64,000 nt of DNA from an uncultured Rhizobiaceae group bacterium (GCA_938044775.1 CALIOE010000095.1:35164-99163); one strand, 5' to 3'; numbered from the stretch's first letter, positions 36,080-48,322 are shown. The notes: generated from the sequence alone by a model not told the origin. Numbers and translations are program-made.

Positions 36080-36573
36080 TGGCCGAGCTGCCCTATCGCC
36101 CAAATGTGGGCATCCTGGTTCTGAACCATGAGAACCGGGTCTGGATCGGGCACCGCGCTAACAAAAAGGGTACAGAATACGCGCTGTCCGACACTTTCTG
36201 GCAAATGCCGCAGGGTGGCATCGACGAGGGGGAAGACGCGGAACTGGCGGCCCGCAGAGAGCTCTATGAAGAAACAGGGATTTCATCAATTCTGCCGCTA
36301 GACGCTACGCCGGAGTGGATCCGCTATGAATTCCCACCCGGAGTTCCGGCGAAAATTGCAACGAAGTTTCGTGGCCAGAAACAGAAATGGTTTGCCTACC
36401 GCTTTACTGGCGATGAGTCTGAAATCCGCATTAATCCGCCGCCGGATGGCCACAAGGCGGAATTCGACCAGTGGCGCTGGGAGGAGTTAACCCGCTTGCC
36501 GGACCTGGTGGTTGATTTCAAACAGGATGTGTATCGCAGGGTCGTTGCGCAGTTTGCACATCTGATCAAATAG
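36079..36573 (+). CDS. rppH: RNA pyrophosphohydrolase (Nudix)
   Basis: Nudix hydrolase of 164 residues that converts 5'-triphosphate RNA ends to monophosphate and so starts mRNA decay. The N-terminus YRPNVGILVLNHENRVWIGH and the substrate segment FWQMPQGGIDEGED are typical. The Nudix box continues with RRELYEETGI. KQKWFAYRF and EFDQWRWEEL are conserved C-terminal features. Coupled to the YibQ-like gene and convergent with atpC, 10 bases away. Confidence 0.95.
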   Translation: MAELPYRPNVGILVLNHENRVWIGHRANKKGTEYALSDTFWQMPQGGIDEGEDAELAARRELYEETGISSILPLDATPEWIRYEFPPGVPAKIATKFRGQKQKWFAYRFTGDESEIRINPPPDGHKAEFDQWRWEELTRLPDLVVDFKQDVYRRVVAQFAHLIK

Positions 36574-36583
36574 GACCGACCAG

Positions 36584-36994
36584 TCAGGCTGGCAAAATTG
36601 TCGGCGTGAGATGGTTGAGCTGATCAAGATAAGCGCGGGCATTGGCTTTCTTCTCATCGTCATCTTCGTGGCTGTCATGAGCTTCCTGCGCCAGGCGAAT
36701 CTGCTCATCCATGATCTCGCGTGTCAGTTCTGCTCGTGGCAGCGAGAATTCAGCCAGCACCGTCACGCCGCCCGGTGCAACATCCGCGAAACCCCCGGCA
36801 ACAAAAAAACTGACATCGGAACCATCCGACATCTTTGCTTCCACCATGCCAGGGCGCAGGCTGGTCATTACAGGCATATGGTTGACCTGAACACCCATGT
36901 CGCCCTCAGTGCCGGGAATGGTCACGATCTCGGCGTCTCCCGAAAGCAGAAGTTTCTCGGGTGATACGAGTTCAAATGTGAAATTGTCAGCCAT
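36584..36994 (-). CDS. atpC: ATP synthase F1 epsilon subunit
   Basis: Central-stalk subunit of 136 residues, N-terminal beta-sandwich (FTFELVSPEKLLLSGDAEIV; GDMGVQVNHMPVMTSLRPG) with a short helical tail. The ATG at 36994 gives MADNFTF, the usual start; the frame to 37015 is a longer option. It is the last gene of atpHAGDC, 69 bases after atpD. It couples rotation and can inhibit ATP hydrolysis. Confidence 0.95.
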   Translation of the reverse strand: MADNFTFELVSPEKLLLSGDAEIVTIPGTEGDMGVQVNHMPVMTSLRPGMVEAKMSDGSDVSFFVAGGFADVAPGGVTVLAEFSLPRAELTREIMDEQIRLAQEAHDSHEDDDEKKANARAYLDQLNHLTPTILPA

Positions 36995-37063
36995 GCTCTG
37001 TCCCGGCGTTTTCAATCAAGGTCACCCCGGACCGATGCCCGGGGTCGAATTATCGTCAGACGA

Positions 37064-38614
<1,551 letters not shown>

Positions 38615-38648
38615 TTATACCTTGTTTTAGTCGCGCCAACGGCGATGA

Positions 38649-39530
38649 CTAGAGCGCTTCGGCGCCCGCGATGATTTCAATAAGTTCGGTCGTAATCTGT
38701 GCCTGACGCTGCCGGTTGAATGTCAATGTCAGCTTGTCGATCATTTCGCCGGCATTGCGGGTCGCATTGTCCATTGCTGACATGCGCGCACCCTGTTCAG
38801 AAGCGGCATTCTCAAGCAAAGCCCGAAAGATCTGCACTGCAACATTACGCGGCAAAAGATCGTTCAGAATCTCGTTTTCGTCCGGCTCATAGTCGTAGAA
38901 AGCGGAAGCGCTATCGGTGTCTGCCTCTGTTTCCTTAATTTCCGGCGGAATAATCTGCTGGGCAGTTGGAATCTGACTGATGACGGACTCAAATTCTGCA
39001 TAAAACAGCGTCGCTACATCAAATTCACCGGTACCAAACTGATCCAGAACCTGCTTCGCAATATCAGCAGCATTGGCATAGCCAACATGCTTCACTTCAC
39101 GCAGGTCAACGGCTTTCATCATGATGTCACCGAACTCGGAGCGCAGAACGTCCGCACCCTTTTTCCCGACAGGCAGGATCTTGACCGTCTTGCCGGCAGT
39201 CAGCAGGTCGCGGGCACGGTCACGGGCGAGGCGGGCAATGGAGGAGTTGAATCCACCACACAAGCCACGCTCCGCTGTCGCAACGATCAGAAGGTGAGTT
39301 TGGTCCGAGCCTGTGCCCGCCAGAAGTCTGGGAGCGCCATCCGAACCGCCAACCGCAGCGGCGATGTTGGCCATCACCGCGTCCATACGCTGCGAATAAG
39401 GCCGCGCTGCCTCGGCAGCCGACTGGGCACGGCGCAGTTTTGCAGCCGCAACCATTTGCATGGCCTTGGTGATCTTCTGGGTCGCCTTAACCGAGGCGAT
39501 CCTGTTTCTAAGGTCCTTAAGGCTTGCCAT
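38649..39530 (-). CDS. atpG: ATP synthase F1 gamma subunit
   Basis: Rotor shaft of 293 residues, beginning [20 protein letters not shown] and ending [19 protein letters not shown], the two helices of the coiled-coil stalk. [14 protein letters not shown] is the conserved internal segment. Full length. Lies between atpA and atpD in the expected order, 36 bases after atpA and 49 before atpD. Confidence 0.97.
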   Translation of the reverse strand: MASLKDLRNRIASVKATQKITKAMQMVAAAKLRRAQSAAEAARPYSQRMDAVMANIAAAVGGSDGAPRLLAGTGSDQTHLLIVATAERGLCGGFNSSIARLARDRARDLLTAGKTVKILPVGKKGADVLRSEFGDIMMKAVDLREVKHVGYANAADIAKQVLDQFGTGEFDVATLFYAEFESVISQIPTAQQIIPPEIKETEADTDSASAFYDYEPDENEILNDLLPRNVAVQIFRALLENAASEQGARMSAMDNATRNAGEMIDKLTLTFNRQRQAQITTELIEIIAGAEAL

Positions 39531-39566
39531 CAGGCTTTCCTTATCCTCTCAATCAGCAAAGCCGGA

Positions 39567-41096
39567 TTAACTGAAGCCTTTAGCAAATGCATCCAGCGCG
39601 GCTTTCAATCGCTCCGTCAGATCATCGTCCAACGCCTTCTTGGTACCGATGTCACTCAGCAAATCGGCATGATCCGAGCGAAGCGAAGCCAGCAGACCTT
39701 CTTCGAAGGAGCCTACCTGCGACACCTTGAGATCGTCCAGATATCCGTTCACACCAGCATAAAGAACACAGACCTGTTCTTCTGTTTTGAGCGGCGCAAA
39801 CTGAGGCTGTTTAAGCAATTCGGTCAGGCGCGCACCACGGTTCAGCAGGCGCTGTGTCGAGGCGTCCAAATCGGAACCAAACTGCGCAAAGGCTGCCATT
39901 TCGCGGTATTGAGCAAGCTCACCCTTGATCGAACCGGCGACCTGTTTCATCGCCTTGACCTGAGCGGAAGATCCCACGCGAGAAACCGAGAGACCAACGT
40001 TCACCGCAGGGCGAACACCCTGGAAGAACAGGTCAGTTTCAAGGAAGATCTGGCCATCTGTAATCGAAATCACGTTGGTTGGAATGAACGCAGACACGTC
40101 ATTGCCCTGGGTCTCAATGACCGGCAATGCGGTCAGGGATCCTGAGCCATTGTCTTCGTTCAGCTTGGCCGAGCGCTCGAGCAAGCGCGAGTGCAGGTAG
40201 AAGACATCCCCAGGATAGGCTTCACGTCCGGGTGGGCGACGCAGCAAGAGCGACATCTGACGATATGAAATAGCCTGTTTCGACAGGTCATCATATCCGA
40301 TCAGCGCATGCATACCGTTGTCGCGGAAATATTCGCCCATGGCGCAACCGGTAAACGGCGCAAGATACTGCATTGGGGCGGGGTCGGAAGCAGTCGCAGC
40401 CACGATAATGGAATATTCCATCGCACCGCGTTCTTCCAGAATCTTCACGAATTGCGCAACAGTCGAACGCTTCTGTCCGATGGCCACGTAAACACAGTAG
40501 AGTTTGTCAGTCTCATCCTTGCCCTTATGGGCAGGAGCCTGGTTCAGAAAAGTATCCAGAATAATCGCGGTCTTGCCGGTCTGACGGTCACCGATCACAA
40601 GTTCACGCTGGCCGCGACCAACCGGAATAAGAGCGTCGATCGCCTTCAGGCCGGTCGCCATGGGTTCATGAACCGACTTGCGTGGGATAATGCCCGGTGC
40701 CTTTACGTCAACGCGCGCACGTTTAGCCGATTTGATCGGACCCTTGCCGTCGATCGGATTGCCAAGGCCGTCGACAACACGGCCGAGCAATTCCTTGCCA
40801 ACCGGAACGTCCACGATGGCGCCCGTCCGCTTGACGGTGTCGCCTTCCTTGATGGAGCGGTCGTTGCCGAAAAGAACGACGCCGACATTGTCAGTTTCCA
40901 GGTTCAGGGCCATGCCCTGAATGCCACCTGGAAATTCCACCATTTCACCAGCCTGGACATTGTCCAGGCCGTAAACACGGGCAATACCGTCACCGACGGA
41001 TAGAACTTGACCGACCTCAGAGACTTCCGCCTCTTTGCCGAAATTTTTGATCTGGTCTTTCAGAATTGCGGAAATTTCCGCAGCACGAATATCCAT
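39567..41096 (-). CDS. atpA: ATP synthase F1 alpha subunit
   Basis: Regulatory nucleotide-binding subunit of 509 residues. It begins [20 protein letters not shown]; the P-loop is [13 protein letters not shown], and [20 protein letters not shown] and [19 protein letters not shown] are highly conserved. Full length with no irregularity. It starts one base after the atpH stop, suggesting coupled translation. Confidence 0.98.
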   Translation of the reverse strand: MDIRAAEISAILKDQIKNFGKEAEVSEVGQVLSVGDGIARVYGLDNVQAGEMVEFPGGIQGMALNLETDNVGVVLFGNDRSIKEGDTVKRTGAIVDVPVGKELLGRVVDGLGNPIDGKGPIKSAKRARVDVKAPGIIPRKSVHEPMATGLKAIDALIPVGRGQRELVIGDRQTGKTAIILDTFLNQAPAHKGKDETDKLYCVYVAIGQKRSTVAQFVKILEERGAMEYSIIVAATASDPAPMQYLAPFTGCAMGEYFRDNGMHALIGYDDLSKQAISYRQMSLLLRRPPGREAYPGDVFYLHSRLLERSAKLNEDNGSGSLTALPVIETQGNDVSAFIPTNVISITDGQIFLETDLFFQGVRPAVNVGLSVSRVGSSAQVKAMKQVAGSIKGELAQYREMAAFAQFGSDLDASTQRLLNRGARLTELLKQPQFAPLKTEEQVCVLYAGVNGYLDDLKVSQVGSFEEGLLASLRSDHADLLSDIGTKKALDDDLTERLKAALDAFAKGFS

Positions 41097-41097
41097 G

Positions 41098-41670
41098 TTA
41101 GCCGACCTCTTTAAGTGCGAGCTTCAGGGAGGAGAGTTTGGTTTTGATCGATGTGTCAATCTGGCGCGAACCAACCTTGACGATCATGCCACCCAAAAGC
41201 GACGGATCAATCTCGATTTCGAGTGCCACATCTTTGCCGACGACACCCTTCAGCGTCGCCTTCAATTGTTTTGTCTGCTCGGCCGTCAGTTTTTGCGCGA
41301 CGGTAACCTGCGCAGACGTTTCACCACGGTGTTCCGCCAACTTCTGGCGAAACGCACGGATCATGTCCGGAATTGCAAACAACCGACGGTTACTTGCAAC
41401 AACACGAACAAAATTCCCGACAAGGCCGGAGATTTTGGCTTTATCAAGCACCGCCGCAATCGCAGAGACCTGATCGTCAGCCGAAAACACCGGCGACTTA
41501 ACAAGCCGGACCAGGTCCTCGCTGCCGGACAGCAGAGCTTCCAGGCGCCCGAGGTCCTTCTCTACAGCGCTGATTTTGTTCTCGGAAACTGCCAATTCAA
41601 AGAGGGCGGACGCATAGCGTTCTGCCACGCCGGAAATCTGACCAGCACTTGAGGAAGATGAATCAGCCAC
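41098..41670 (-). CDS. atpH: ATP synthase F1 delta subunit
   Basis: Peripheral-stalk subunit of 190 residues connecting F1 to the b subunits. [19 protein letters not shown] at the N-terminus and the C-terminal [20 protein letters not shown] are family-typical. A GTG at 41670 is chosen as the start because it yields the usual short Ser-rich N-terminus before ISGVAERYA; the open frame reaches 41721 without better signals. First gene of the F1 operon; the Fo genes are not in the window. Confidence 0.93.
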   Translation of the reverse strand: MADSSSSSAGQISGVAERYASALFELAVSENKISAVEKDLGRLEALLSGSEDLVRLVKSPVFSADDQVSAIAAVLDKAKISGLVGNFVRVVASNRRLFAIPDMIRAFRQKLAEHRGETSAQVTVAQKLTAEQTKQLKATLKGVVGKDVALEIEIDPSLLGGMIVKVGSRQIDTSIKTKLSSLKLALKEVG

Positions 41671-41860
41671 GTAGGTTCTTCTCTGGCAAAGTTTTGCTGC
41701 GGGGAGCATCCGGAGCGGCACTCAAAACGGCAAAACGTGTTGATTTGTCTATGCCCATGCGGATCGGAAGGAGCCCCCGTACCGCTGGGTCGCGCACCAC
41801 GTAGCACAGCAATTTTTGAGTCGCAACAAGCTAAAATGCAGCTTTTTGATAAGGCGTGGA

Positions 41861-42259
41861 TTAACCGATCCAGGCCAGGGCATATGCCAGGGTGAAAAAG
41901 GCGGATACAGCCTCAAAAACGATAGCAACCGCAACAAACGGACTGAATGACCGATTGATCAGAATCGTCAGCAAGCGGCCAACAACTGCAAAGGCAAACG
42001 CAAACCCTATAGCCAGATAAATCAGCGGCTGCGGGTGCAAAAGCAGGGCTGCAATGCCTAATCCGACCCAAAAGCCGCCAAACGCTCCCCGAAACTGAGA
42101 GATTCCTTCACTTGTCCCATCTGAGGGGGCAAGTTTGAGCAGTCGCAGAAAAGTCCTGGGCATCAACATTACCCAGAATCCGACCAACACGCAGGCCAGC
42201 GCAGTCAGCCATGCCATCCACTCGCCGACGGTCTGCGGCTGTACAAACTCGATTTCCAT
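41861..42259 (-). CDS. Small integral membrane protein (DUF4345-like)
   Basis: Protein of 132 residues with four predicted transmembrane helices (WLTALACVLVGFWVMLMP; GGFWVGLGIAALLLHP; LIYLAIGFAFAFAVVGRLL; AVAIVFEAVSAFFTLAYAL). The arrangement and an Arg-Gly-Ala-Phe-Gly-Gly segment resemble DUF4345-type proteins. Function unknown. It lies alone between the ATP synthase operon and the ATP-grasp gene, with 93 bases to the latter. Confidence 0.65.
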   Translation of the reverse strand: MEIEFVQPQTVGEWMAWLTALACVLVGFWVMLMPRTFLRLLKLAPSDGTSEGISQFRGAFGGFWVGLGIAALLLHPQPLIYLAIGFAFAFAVVGRLLTILINRSFSPFVAVAIVFEAVSAFFTLAYALAWIG

Positions 42260-42352
42260 GCAACCAGTCTTCGTTCAGCTTTCGCCGAAATTGCAGCCGG
42301 GACATCCGAAATTCAAGCTCGGCCAAGCAATCATACAGAGAGTCTTTCGCTC

Positions 42353-43579
42353 TCAGGCGACTTTGCTCGATACCGCCTGTTTGATTTCACTTTTTGCCTC
42401 GGCAGCCTCTTTTGCGAAGGTTTTCTTCACTTCCACCATGTGGCCTGCCTTGATTTGTTCTGCATAATTCATTGCTGCCAACATTTTCTCGTCCAACACG
42501 CCTTTGCGGTGTGCGATCTGCAACATGATCAGGTGGGGATCGCTGTTCGCCTCGACCAGAAGCGGGCCATCGCTTGAAATCGCGATGTCAAAACCGAATA
42601 TCAGAGCACGCGGCATCATGCGGTGCGCATTGAGAGCCATTTCGACGATTGCAGGCCAATGAGGAAGCTCAACCCCATCAATCGCTGCGCCGGTAACGGG
42701 ATGCTCGTTCAAATACTCGCCATCGATGCCCATCTGGGTCAGCGCTGCGCCCATCCGCCCGGTTTCAGAGTCGATCGGTGCAAGCAGGTTGCCGGAACGC
42801 CAGAAATTGTCCGCCACATTTCCGGATCCCGTAAGCTTGATGCAGGACCTGAAAAGTTCGGGACCTTCACCTGCATCCAGTGTCACGACGCGCACGGTGG
42901 GCAGGCCGCCCCCGCAAATGGCTGCCAGCGCCGGATGTGGATCAATGCAGGTCTGAAACAGATAATCTCCGTGAAATTTGGTTTCAATTTCCTGCCAGAG
43001 TTGTTCGCAGGAAATGACATTGCCATTTGCCAAAGTAAGCGATCTCGTCGCCTTGTCGAAACCATCAAACCGGGCCGATCCCAGACTTTGGTAGGAATTG
43101 ATAGGTTTGCCGAAGACCGGGAATGCAGCATTTTCCATGAACGACACACACTGCTCGAGGCTCTTCAATTTTTCGATTGAGCCTTCAGGATAGTGGCCGC
43201 CGGCGATGGCGATCGTTTCGGTAACGGCAAATCCAAAGCCGCCCATCATTTTTTCATAAGCCAATTTGTCGGCCACGGTGCCAACGAATTTATTGACCGA
43301 CATGAGGTTCGACCAGATTGCCCGCGACTTCCGCAAACCCACAAACCGTTTCTTCTCTTCGGGCGAGTAGGTTGCATCATCGAACAGACGCATGTGGTAG
43401 TACTCATCCGCGCTGAGTTTGTTACCGCGCACACAATAGGACAGCAGTTCCTTTAACTGTGTACCTACGGATTTCCCGTACTCATCAGCAACACGCGGCA
43501 GCAATTCGGCAAACTGCAATTGCTGCTTTGCAGCGACTTCGTCGAGCGCCGCTGGACTGGCTTTGGTTGCTTCGGTCAT
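42353..43579 (-). CDS. ATP-grasp protein, sugar-transfer-associated type
   Basis: Protein of 408 residues. The C-terminal two thirds resemble the ATP-grasp domain found beside sugar-transfer genes. GGGLPTVRVVTLDAGEGPEL, MPRALIFGFDIAISSDGPLLVEANSDPH and the Asp/Glu/Asn triad in the last segment match the ATP- and metal-binding end of the fold. The N-terminal third is helical and charged. It probably ligates an amine and an acid; no substrate can be named. The ATG at 43579 follows GGGGGAT; an upstream ATG at 43597 is also possible. Confidence 0.65.
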   Translation of the reverse strand: MTEATKASPAALDEVAAKQQLQFAELLPRVADEYGKSVGTQLKELLSYCVRGNKLSADEYYHMRLFDDATYSPEEKKRFVGLRKSRAIWSNLMSVNKFVGTVADKLAYEKMMGGFGFAVTETIAIAGGHYPEGSIEKLKSLEQCVSFMENAAFPVFGKPINSYQSLGSARFDGFDKATRSLTLANGNVISCEQLWQEIETKFHGDYLFQTCIDPHPALAAICGGGLPTVRVVTLDAGEGPELFRSCIKLTGSGNVADNFWRSGNLLAPIDSETGRMGAALTQMGIDGEYLNEHPVTGAAIDGVELPHWPAIVEMALNAHRMMPRALIFGFDIAISSDGPLLVEANSDPHLIMLQIAHRKGVLDEKMLAAMNYAEQIKAGHMVEVKKTFAKEAAEAKSEIKQAVSSKVA

Positions 43580-43672
43580 GACTCGGCTATCCCCCATCGG
43601 GCCCCAAGGCCTTCGTTCGGTTTCGCAGCCAATGAAGCAAATCAGGGTTACTTAACGCTTAAAAGCCAAACC

Positions 43673-45868
43673 CTAGAGGAAACTCTGTGGGTCAACGTCA
43701 ATCTGGACCCTTACAGACCCGCGTTCCCTGGGGCCGGCACTCATCCAGCTTCGCAAATAAGACTGAACATCAAAGGCACGCGGCGCGTGAACCAGCAAGC
43801 GGTAGCGATAGCGCCCGCGAACCAGCGCCATGGGAGCTTCAGCCGGGCCTAAGATCTGCGCCTCTGCTGAAGCGGGCGCAGCAAGCTTGATTGCACGCGC
43901 GTGACTTTCAGCCTCTCGTTTGTCGAGCGCTGAGACAATAATGGACACAAGACGCGCAAAAGGAGGCAACCCGGCCGATTTACGCATAGCGATCTCGCGT
44001 TCGTAAAACGCTTCCCGATCACCCGAAGCAATAGCCTGGATAACCGGGTGCTCCGGCGCGTAACTCTGCATCAGGCCGATAGATTTGCCGCCGACTCGTC
44101 CAGCACGGCCCGTCACCTGGGACAGCAATTGAAAAGTGCGCTCGGCAGCGCGCGGGTCACCATTTGCCAGGCCGAGATCCGCATCGACGACACCCACACA
44201 AGTCATCAGAGGAAAATTGTGCCCTTTGGCCACGACCTGAGTGCCGATAACAATATCTGCTTCGCCTTTGGCGATGGATTCGAGCTCCAGCCGAAGCCGG
44301 TTAACTCCACCCAGCATGTCCGACGACAGCACAATAATGCGGGCATCTGGAAAAGTTTCATCGACTTCCTCAGCCAGTCGCTCAACCCCTGGGCCACACG
44401 CGACCAGATGATCGAGTGTACCGCAATTGGAGCATGCCTCTGGCGTCGGCTCACTGTGTCCACAATGATGACATTGCAACTGATTGCGAAACCGGTGTTC
44501 AACGAGCCAGGCAGAGCAATTGCGGCACTCAAACCGAAAACCGCATACCCGGCAAAGAGTCAGGGGAGCATAACCGCGCCGGTTGAGGAATAGCAGCGCC
44601 TGTTCACCTCGGCCGACGGCAGCTTTCATCGCATCGGTCAATATTGGCGATAGGAACTTGCCTCTGGGCGGCGGATTTTTACGCATATCGATAATATCGA
44701 GATCGGGCAGAACCGCATCGCCATGACGCTCGTCCATGCGCACGTGGCGATAGCGGCCCGCCTCGGCATTGACCCGGCTCTCAACTGATGGTGTGGCCGA
44801 AGAAAGTATGCACGGAAAACTGCCTATTGATGCCCGCACCACCGCCATATCCCGGGCAGAATAGAACATGCGGTCTTCCTGCTTGTAGGCGCTGTCATGT
44901 TCTTCATCGACAATGATCAGCCCGATCTCCGGGAAAGGCAAAAACAGAGCTGAACGGGCACCGGCTACGACCCTCACCTGCCCCGTCGCCACCTGCCGCC
45001 AGACGCGTTCCCGCATCCGCGGTGCAAGTCCGGAGTGCCACTGTGCAGGCGGTGCACCAAATCGCTGTTCAAACCGTTCCAGAAACGTTGCTGTCAGCGC
45101 TATTTCAGGGAGCAGAATGAGAACTTGCTTTCCACGATCAAGAGCTGCCGCAATTGCTTCGAAATAGACCTCGGTTTTGCCTGAACCAGTAATCCCGTCC
45201 AGCAGGCAGGTTTCAAATCCGCCCGTCTCGACACTTTCAACCAGCAAAGTAGCGGCTTTCTGTTGTTGCTCGCTCAGGTCTGGCCCGACCGTGTCCGGCA
45301 AGGGCTTCGCTACGACAGGCGCTGGAGGGATAAGAACCGGTTCAAAAATACCCTGCTTCTGCAGTCCTTCAACAACCGAAGCACTGACACCGGCCACATT
45401 GGCCAGACCGGAGCGCGTCCAGGCCAGTCCCTCCTGTTCGGCAACGACTTCAAGCACACGCCTGCGGGCATCGGTCAGACGCTCAGGTTCTCCGCCGGAA
45501 AACCGGATACCATCCAGCGGCAATTCGGGGTCCAGTGCACCGGGAGCACGAAGGACTGATCTCAACACCATACCAGGTGGCGATAGCGTGTACGCCGCAA
45601 GCCAGTCGATGAACTTGCGCATGTCGCGGGCCAGGGGTGGGCAATCGAACTTCTGCTCAACCGGACGCAGTTTTATTGGATCTACTTCATCATCTCCAGG
45701 CGAATCCCAGACGATCGCGGCCACCTTGCGCGGTCCCAGTGGCACTTGAACATAGTCACCAGGTGCCAGGGTCAGCCCTGGTGGAACGGCGTAGGAATAG
45801 GCCCGCTCGGCTGGAATAGGCAGCAACACGGACACCGTTTCCGGCTTATCTCCCAAATCCAGTTCCAA
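43673..45868 (-). CDS. priA: Primosomal protein N' (replication restart helicase PriA)
   Basis: 3'-to-5' helicase of 731 residues that reloads replisomes at stalled forks. It has an N-terminal DNA-binding region (VSVLLPIPAERAYSYAVPPG), Walker A GITGSGKTEVYFE, DEEH box IIVDEEHDSAYKQED, and the zinc-binding cysteines CRVCGFRFECRNCS and CHHCGHSEPTPEACSNCG. A TTG at 45868, with AGG seven to ten bases upstream, is chosen as the start. The longer frame to 45967 would overlap the divergent aldolase gene start at 45966. Confidence 0.95.
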   Translation of the reverse strand: MELDLGDKPETVSVLLPIPAERAYSYAVPPGLTLAPGDYVQVPLGPRKVAAIVWDSPGDDEVDPIKLRPVEQKFDCPPLARDMRKFIDWLAAYTLSPPGMVLRSVLRAPGALDPELPLDGIRFSGGEPERLTDARRRVLEVVAEQEGLAWTRSGLANVAGVSASVVEGLQKQGIFEPVLIPPAPVVAKPLPDTVGPDLSEQQQKAATLLVESVETGGFETCLLDGITGSGKTEVYFEAIAAALDRGKQVLILLPEIALTATFLERFEQRFGAPPAQWHSGLAPRMRERVWRQVATGQVRVVAGARSALFLPFPEIGLIIVDEEHDSAYKQEDRMFYSARDMAVVRASIGSFPCILSSATPSVESRVNAEAGRYRHVRMDERHGDAVLPDLDIIDMRKNPPPRGKFLSPILTDAMKAAVGRGEQALLFLNRRGYAPLTLCRVCGFRFECRNCSAWLVEHRFRNQLQCHHCGHSEPTPEACSNCGTLDHLVACGPGVERLAEEVDETFPDARIIVLSSDMLGGVNRLRLELESIAKGEADIVIGTQVVAKGHNFPLMTCVGVVDADLGLANGDPRAAERTFQLLSQVTGRAGRVGGKSIGLMQSYAPEHPVIQAIASGDREAFYEREIAMRKSAGLPPFARLVSIIVSALDKREAESHARAIKLAAPASAEAQILGPAEAPMALVRGRYRYRLLVHAPRAFDVQSYLRSWMSAGPRERGSVRVQIDVDPQSFL

Positions 45869-45965
45869 GCTTCTGCCTTTTGCATCGTGACGCTGCGACC
45901 TCGGTTCGCTACATAGGGGTAAACCAGTTCCCCCCAATGGGGAATTCAGACCGGAGACACACCCC

Positions 45966-46616
45966 ATGAAATTTTTTCTCGATACAGCCGACGTTGACGA
46001 AATCCGTCAGTGGAATGAAACCGGATTGTTGGATGGAGTGACCACAAACCCTTCCCTGATCCTGAAGTCGGGACGCGACATTAAAGAGGTGTTGAAAGAA
46101 ATCTGCGACCTGGTTGATGGCGATGTTTCCGGCGAGGTTGCCGCCACCGACTACGACACAATGTTGAGTGAAGGCCGCGCTCTGGCAGGCATCGCCAGCA
46201 ATATCTGCATCAAGCTCCCGATCACCATGGACGGCGTGCGAGCCTGCAAAACGCTCGTTGACGAGGGTTTCAAGACCAACATGACGCTGTGTTTCTCGGC
46301 ACCGCAGGCCCTGCTGGTCGCCAAGGCCGGCGCCACCTACGTCTCACCGTTTATTGGGCGGCTCGATGACAGTGGCATCGATGGTATGGAACTGATCGAG
46401 GAAGTCCGCGCGATCTATGACAATTACGATTTCGATACCAAAATCCTCGCCGCTTCGATCCGGTCCTTGAACCATGTGAAAGATTGCGCGATTGCAGGTG
46501 CCGATGTGGCCACACTGCCACCGAGCACGATCGAAAAGCTGGTAAAACACCCGCTTACCGACGCAGGCCTTGCTGCGTTTCTTGCCGACTGGGAGAAGAC
46601 CGGACAGAAGATTTAG
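45966..46616 (+). CDS. Fructose-6-phosphate aldolase / small transaldolase-like protein
   Basis: Class I aldolase of 216 residues of the transaldolase type 3B/FSA group. [30 protein letters not shown] and the Schiff-base Lys in [12 protein letters not shown] are clear, with [15 protein letters not shown] later. Members are annotated either fsa or tal; the sequence alone does not separate the two activities. It diverges from priA and lies upstream of a GST gene. The length is normal. Confidence 0.92.
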   Translation: MKFFLDTADVDEIRQWNETGLLDGVTTNPSLILKSGRDIKEVLKEICDLVDGDVSGEVAATDYDTMLSEGRALAGIASNICIKLPITMDGVRACKTLVDEGFKTNMTLCFSAPQALLVAKAGATYVSPFIGRLDDSGIDGMELIEEVRAIYDNYDFDTKILAASIRSLNHVKDCAIAGADVATLPPSTIEKLVKHPLTDAGLAAFLADWEKTGQKI

Positions 46617-46625
46617 GGGCCCGGG

Positions 46626-47249
46626 ATGCTTACGCTTCACCACCTGAACAATTCGCGCTCACAACGCATCCTGTGGTTGCTTGAAGAGCTCGAAATCTCC
46701 TACGAGCTGAAGACCTATCAGCGCGATGCAAAGACCAGTCTGGCTCCCGTCGAATTGCGTGCGGTACATCCTCTGGGCAAGTCTCCCATGATCCAGGACA
46801 ACGGACATCTGATCACAGAGTCCGCCGCGATTGTTGAATATCTTTGCGCCCGTCATGGCCCGCACATGGTGCCGCCGGTCGACAGCGACGCCTATATTGA
46901 ACACATGGAACTCATGCATTTCGCTGAAGGGTCCGCAATGACCCCAGCCCTGCTGGCTCTCTATGTTGGTCGCCTTGGGGAAGCCGGCGCGCCATTGCAA
47001 CCACGCATTAAGGAACAGCTGGACAGCCATTTTTCCTATATGGAACAAGTCATTCGACCTTCCGGCCATTTCGTGCTCGATGACTTGTCGGCAGCGGACA
47101 TAATGCTCAGTTTCCCGGCGGAGATCGCAGTGCGTCAGAAGCGCTCGGCTGACTTCCCCAAAATTGCCGGTTTCGTCGAACGCATGCACAGCCGCCCGGC
47201 ATTCCAGCGCACGCTTGAAAAGGCAGGTCCCTACTTCGAGTTTTCATGA
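46626..47249 (+). CDS. Glutathione S-transferase family protein
   Basis: Protein of 207 residues with an N-terminal thioredoxin-like domain (MLTLHHLNNSRSQRILWLLE; glutathione-binding HLITESAAIVEYL) and an all-helical C-terminal domain (MEQVIRPSGHFVLDDLSAAD). The Ser in the NNSRSQR loop could be the catalytic hydroxyl, as in theta or beta-like classes. It begins 9 bases after the aldolase stop. Role likely detoxification or thiol chemistry; the substrate is unknown. Confidence 0.9.
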   Translation: MLTLHHLNNSRSQRILWLLEELEISYELKTYQRDAKTSLAPVELRAVHPLGKSPMIQDNGHLITESAAIVEYLCARHGPHMVPPVDSDAYIEHMELMHFAEGSAMTPALLALYVGRLGEAGAPLQPRIKEQLDSHFSYMEQVIRPSGHFVLDDLSAADIMLSFPAEIAVRQKRSADFPKIAGFVERMHSRPAFQRTLEKAGPYFEFS

Positions 47250-47353
47250 GAACTCCTGGAATCCGGCACTTCGTTCCATGAAGAACTGTCTGGCGCCGAG
47301 GGGCCACGTTCCAGCTAACCACTTGCTAACCTGCCCCGTGGCATTCTGCGGCA

Positions 47354-48322
47354 ATGAAATCGCCGTCGAAAATATTGATCCCAGCGGCTCCCTGCCTTTT
47401 GAAAGCTCGAGCGGCATGGCTTCAGCAACTTGGCGCAGAGCGGCGCATGGCAGCAAACACGCTGGCAGCCTATGAGCGTGACCTGCGCCAGTTCTGCCAG
47501 CATCTGACCGGCTATCTCGGCCGGCCGGCAAAAAAGACGGATTTCGCCGATCTCAAGCCGCTCCAGTTGCGAGGATATCTGGCGCGGCGGCGGGAAGCCG
47601 GGAACGGAGCCCGGACGCTGGCGCGCGATCTCGCCGGAATCCGCTCGTTTGTCCGGTTTCTGGAGAAACGTGGTGAGGCCTCCAGTGCCGGATTAACAGC
47701 CATGCGCGCGCCGCGGCAACCCGCGACAATCCCCAAACCGGTCTCGCCGGGCGAAGCCGTTGCGCTCGCCAACGCGTCCGTCCAGATGCACGACGAACCA
47801 TGGATAGCGGCCCGCGACGCGGCCATCATGAGTCTGCTCTACGGCTGCGGCCTTCGCATCATGGAAGCGCTGGGGCTGGCCGCCAACGATTTTGGCGTTA
47901 ACCCTGCGATCAAGCCCAAAGTCACAGTTTCTATGCTCTCCATTCTGGGCAAAGGCGGAAAAACCCGCCTGGTGCCACTGCTGCCGGTGGTTGCAGAGGC
48001 GGTCGAGCATTATCTGCGCCTCTGCCCGCATGCGATTACAGCGGACACCCCGTTGTTTCTGGGCGCCCGTGGCAAACCGGTTCAGGCCGCGATCATCCAG
48101 CGCTCCATGCGGCTCATGCGGGGCGCTCTCGGGCTTCCTGCAACAGCAACACCGCACGCCATGCGTCATTCATTTGCCACACATCTACTGGCCAATGGTG
48201 GCGATCTGCGCACCATTCAGGAACTGCTGGGACATGCCAGCCTTTCCACAACGCAAAAATACACTGCAGTCGATACCGACAGCTTGTTGAAAACCTGGAG
48301 CGCCGCGCATCCGCGAGCATAG
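47354..48322 (+). CDS. xerC: Tyrosine recombinase XerC
   Basis: Site-specific recombinase of 322 residues for resolving chromosome dimers at dif. The N-terminal SAM-like domain spans about residues 20-115 and the catalytic domain follows. Catalytic residues are visible: Arg in LLYGCGLRIMEAL, Lys in LGKGGKTRLVPL, His/Arg in PHAMRHSFATHLL, His in LLGHASLSTTQKYTAV and the Tyr nucleophile there. Its core-genome position beside priA argues for a housekeeping XerC rather than a phage integrase. Confidence 0.92.
   Translation: MKSPSKILIPAAPCLLKARAAWLQQLGAERRMAANTLAAYERDLRQFCQHLTGYLGRPAKKTDFADLKPLQLRGYLARRREAGNGARTLARDLAGIRSFVRFLEKRGEASSAGLTAMRAPRQPATIPKPVSPGEAVALANASVQMHDEPWIAARDAAIMSLLYGCGLRIMEALGLAANDFGVNPAIKPKVTVSMLSILGKGGKTRLVPLLPVVAEAVEHYLRLCPHAITADTPLFLGARGKPVQAAIIQRSMRLMRGALGLPATATPHAMRHSFATHLLANGGDLRTIQELLGHASLSTTQKYTAVDTDSLLKTWSAAHPRA

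Noticed and set aside
39087..40145. Plus-strand open frame of 352 codons
   Set aside because: It is antisense to atpG and atpA, both complete and highly conserved; no recognisable domain.
45869..45967. N-terminal extension of priA
   Set aside because: It would overlap the divergent aldolase start and shared promoter region; the TTG at 45868 has a ribosome-binding site and family-like N-terminus.
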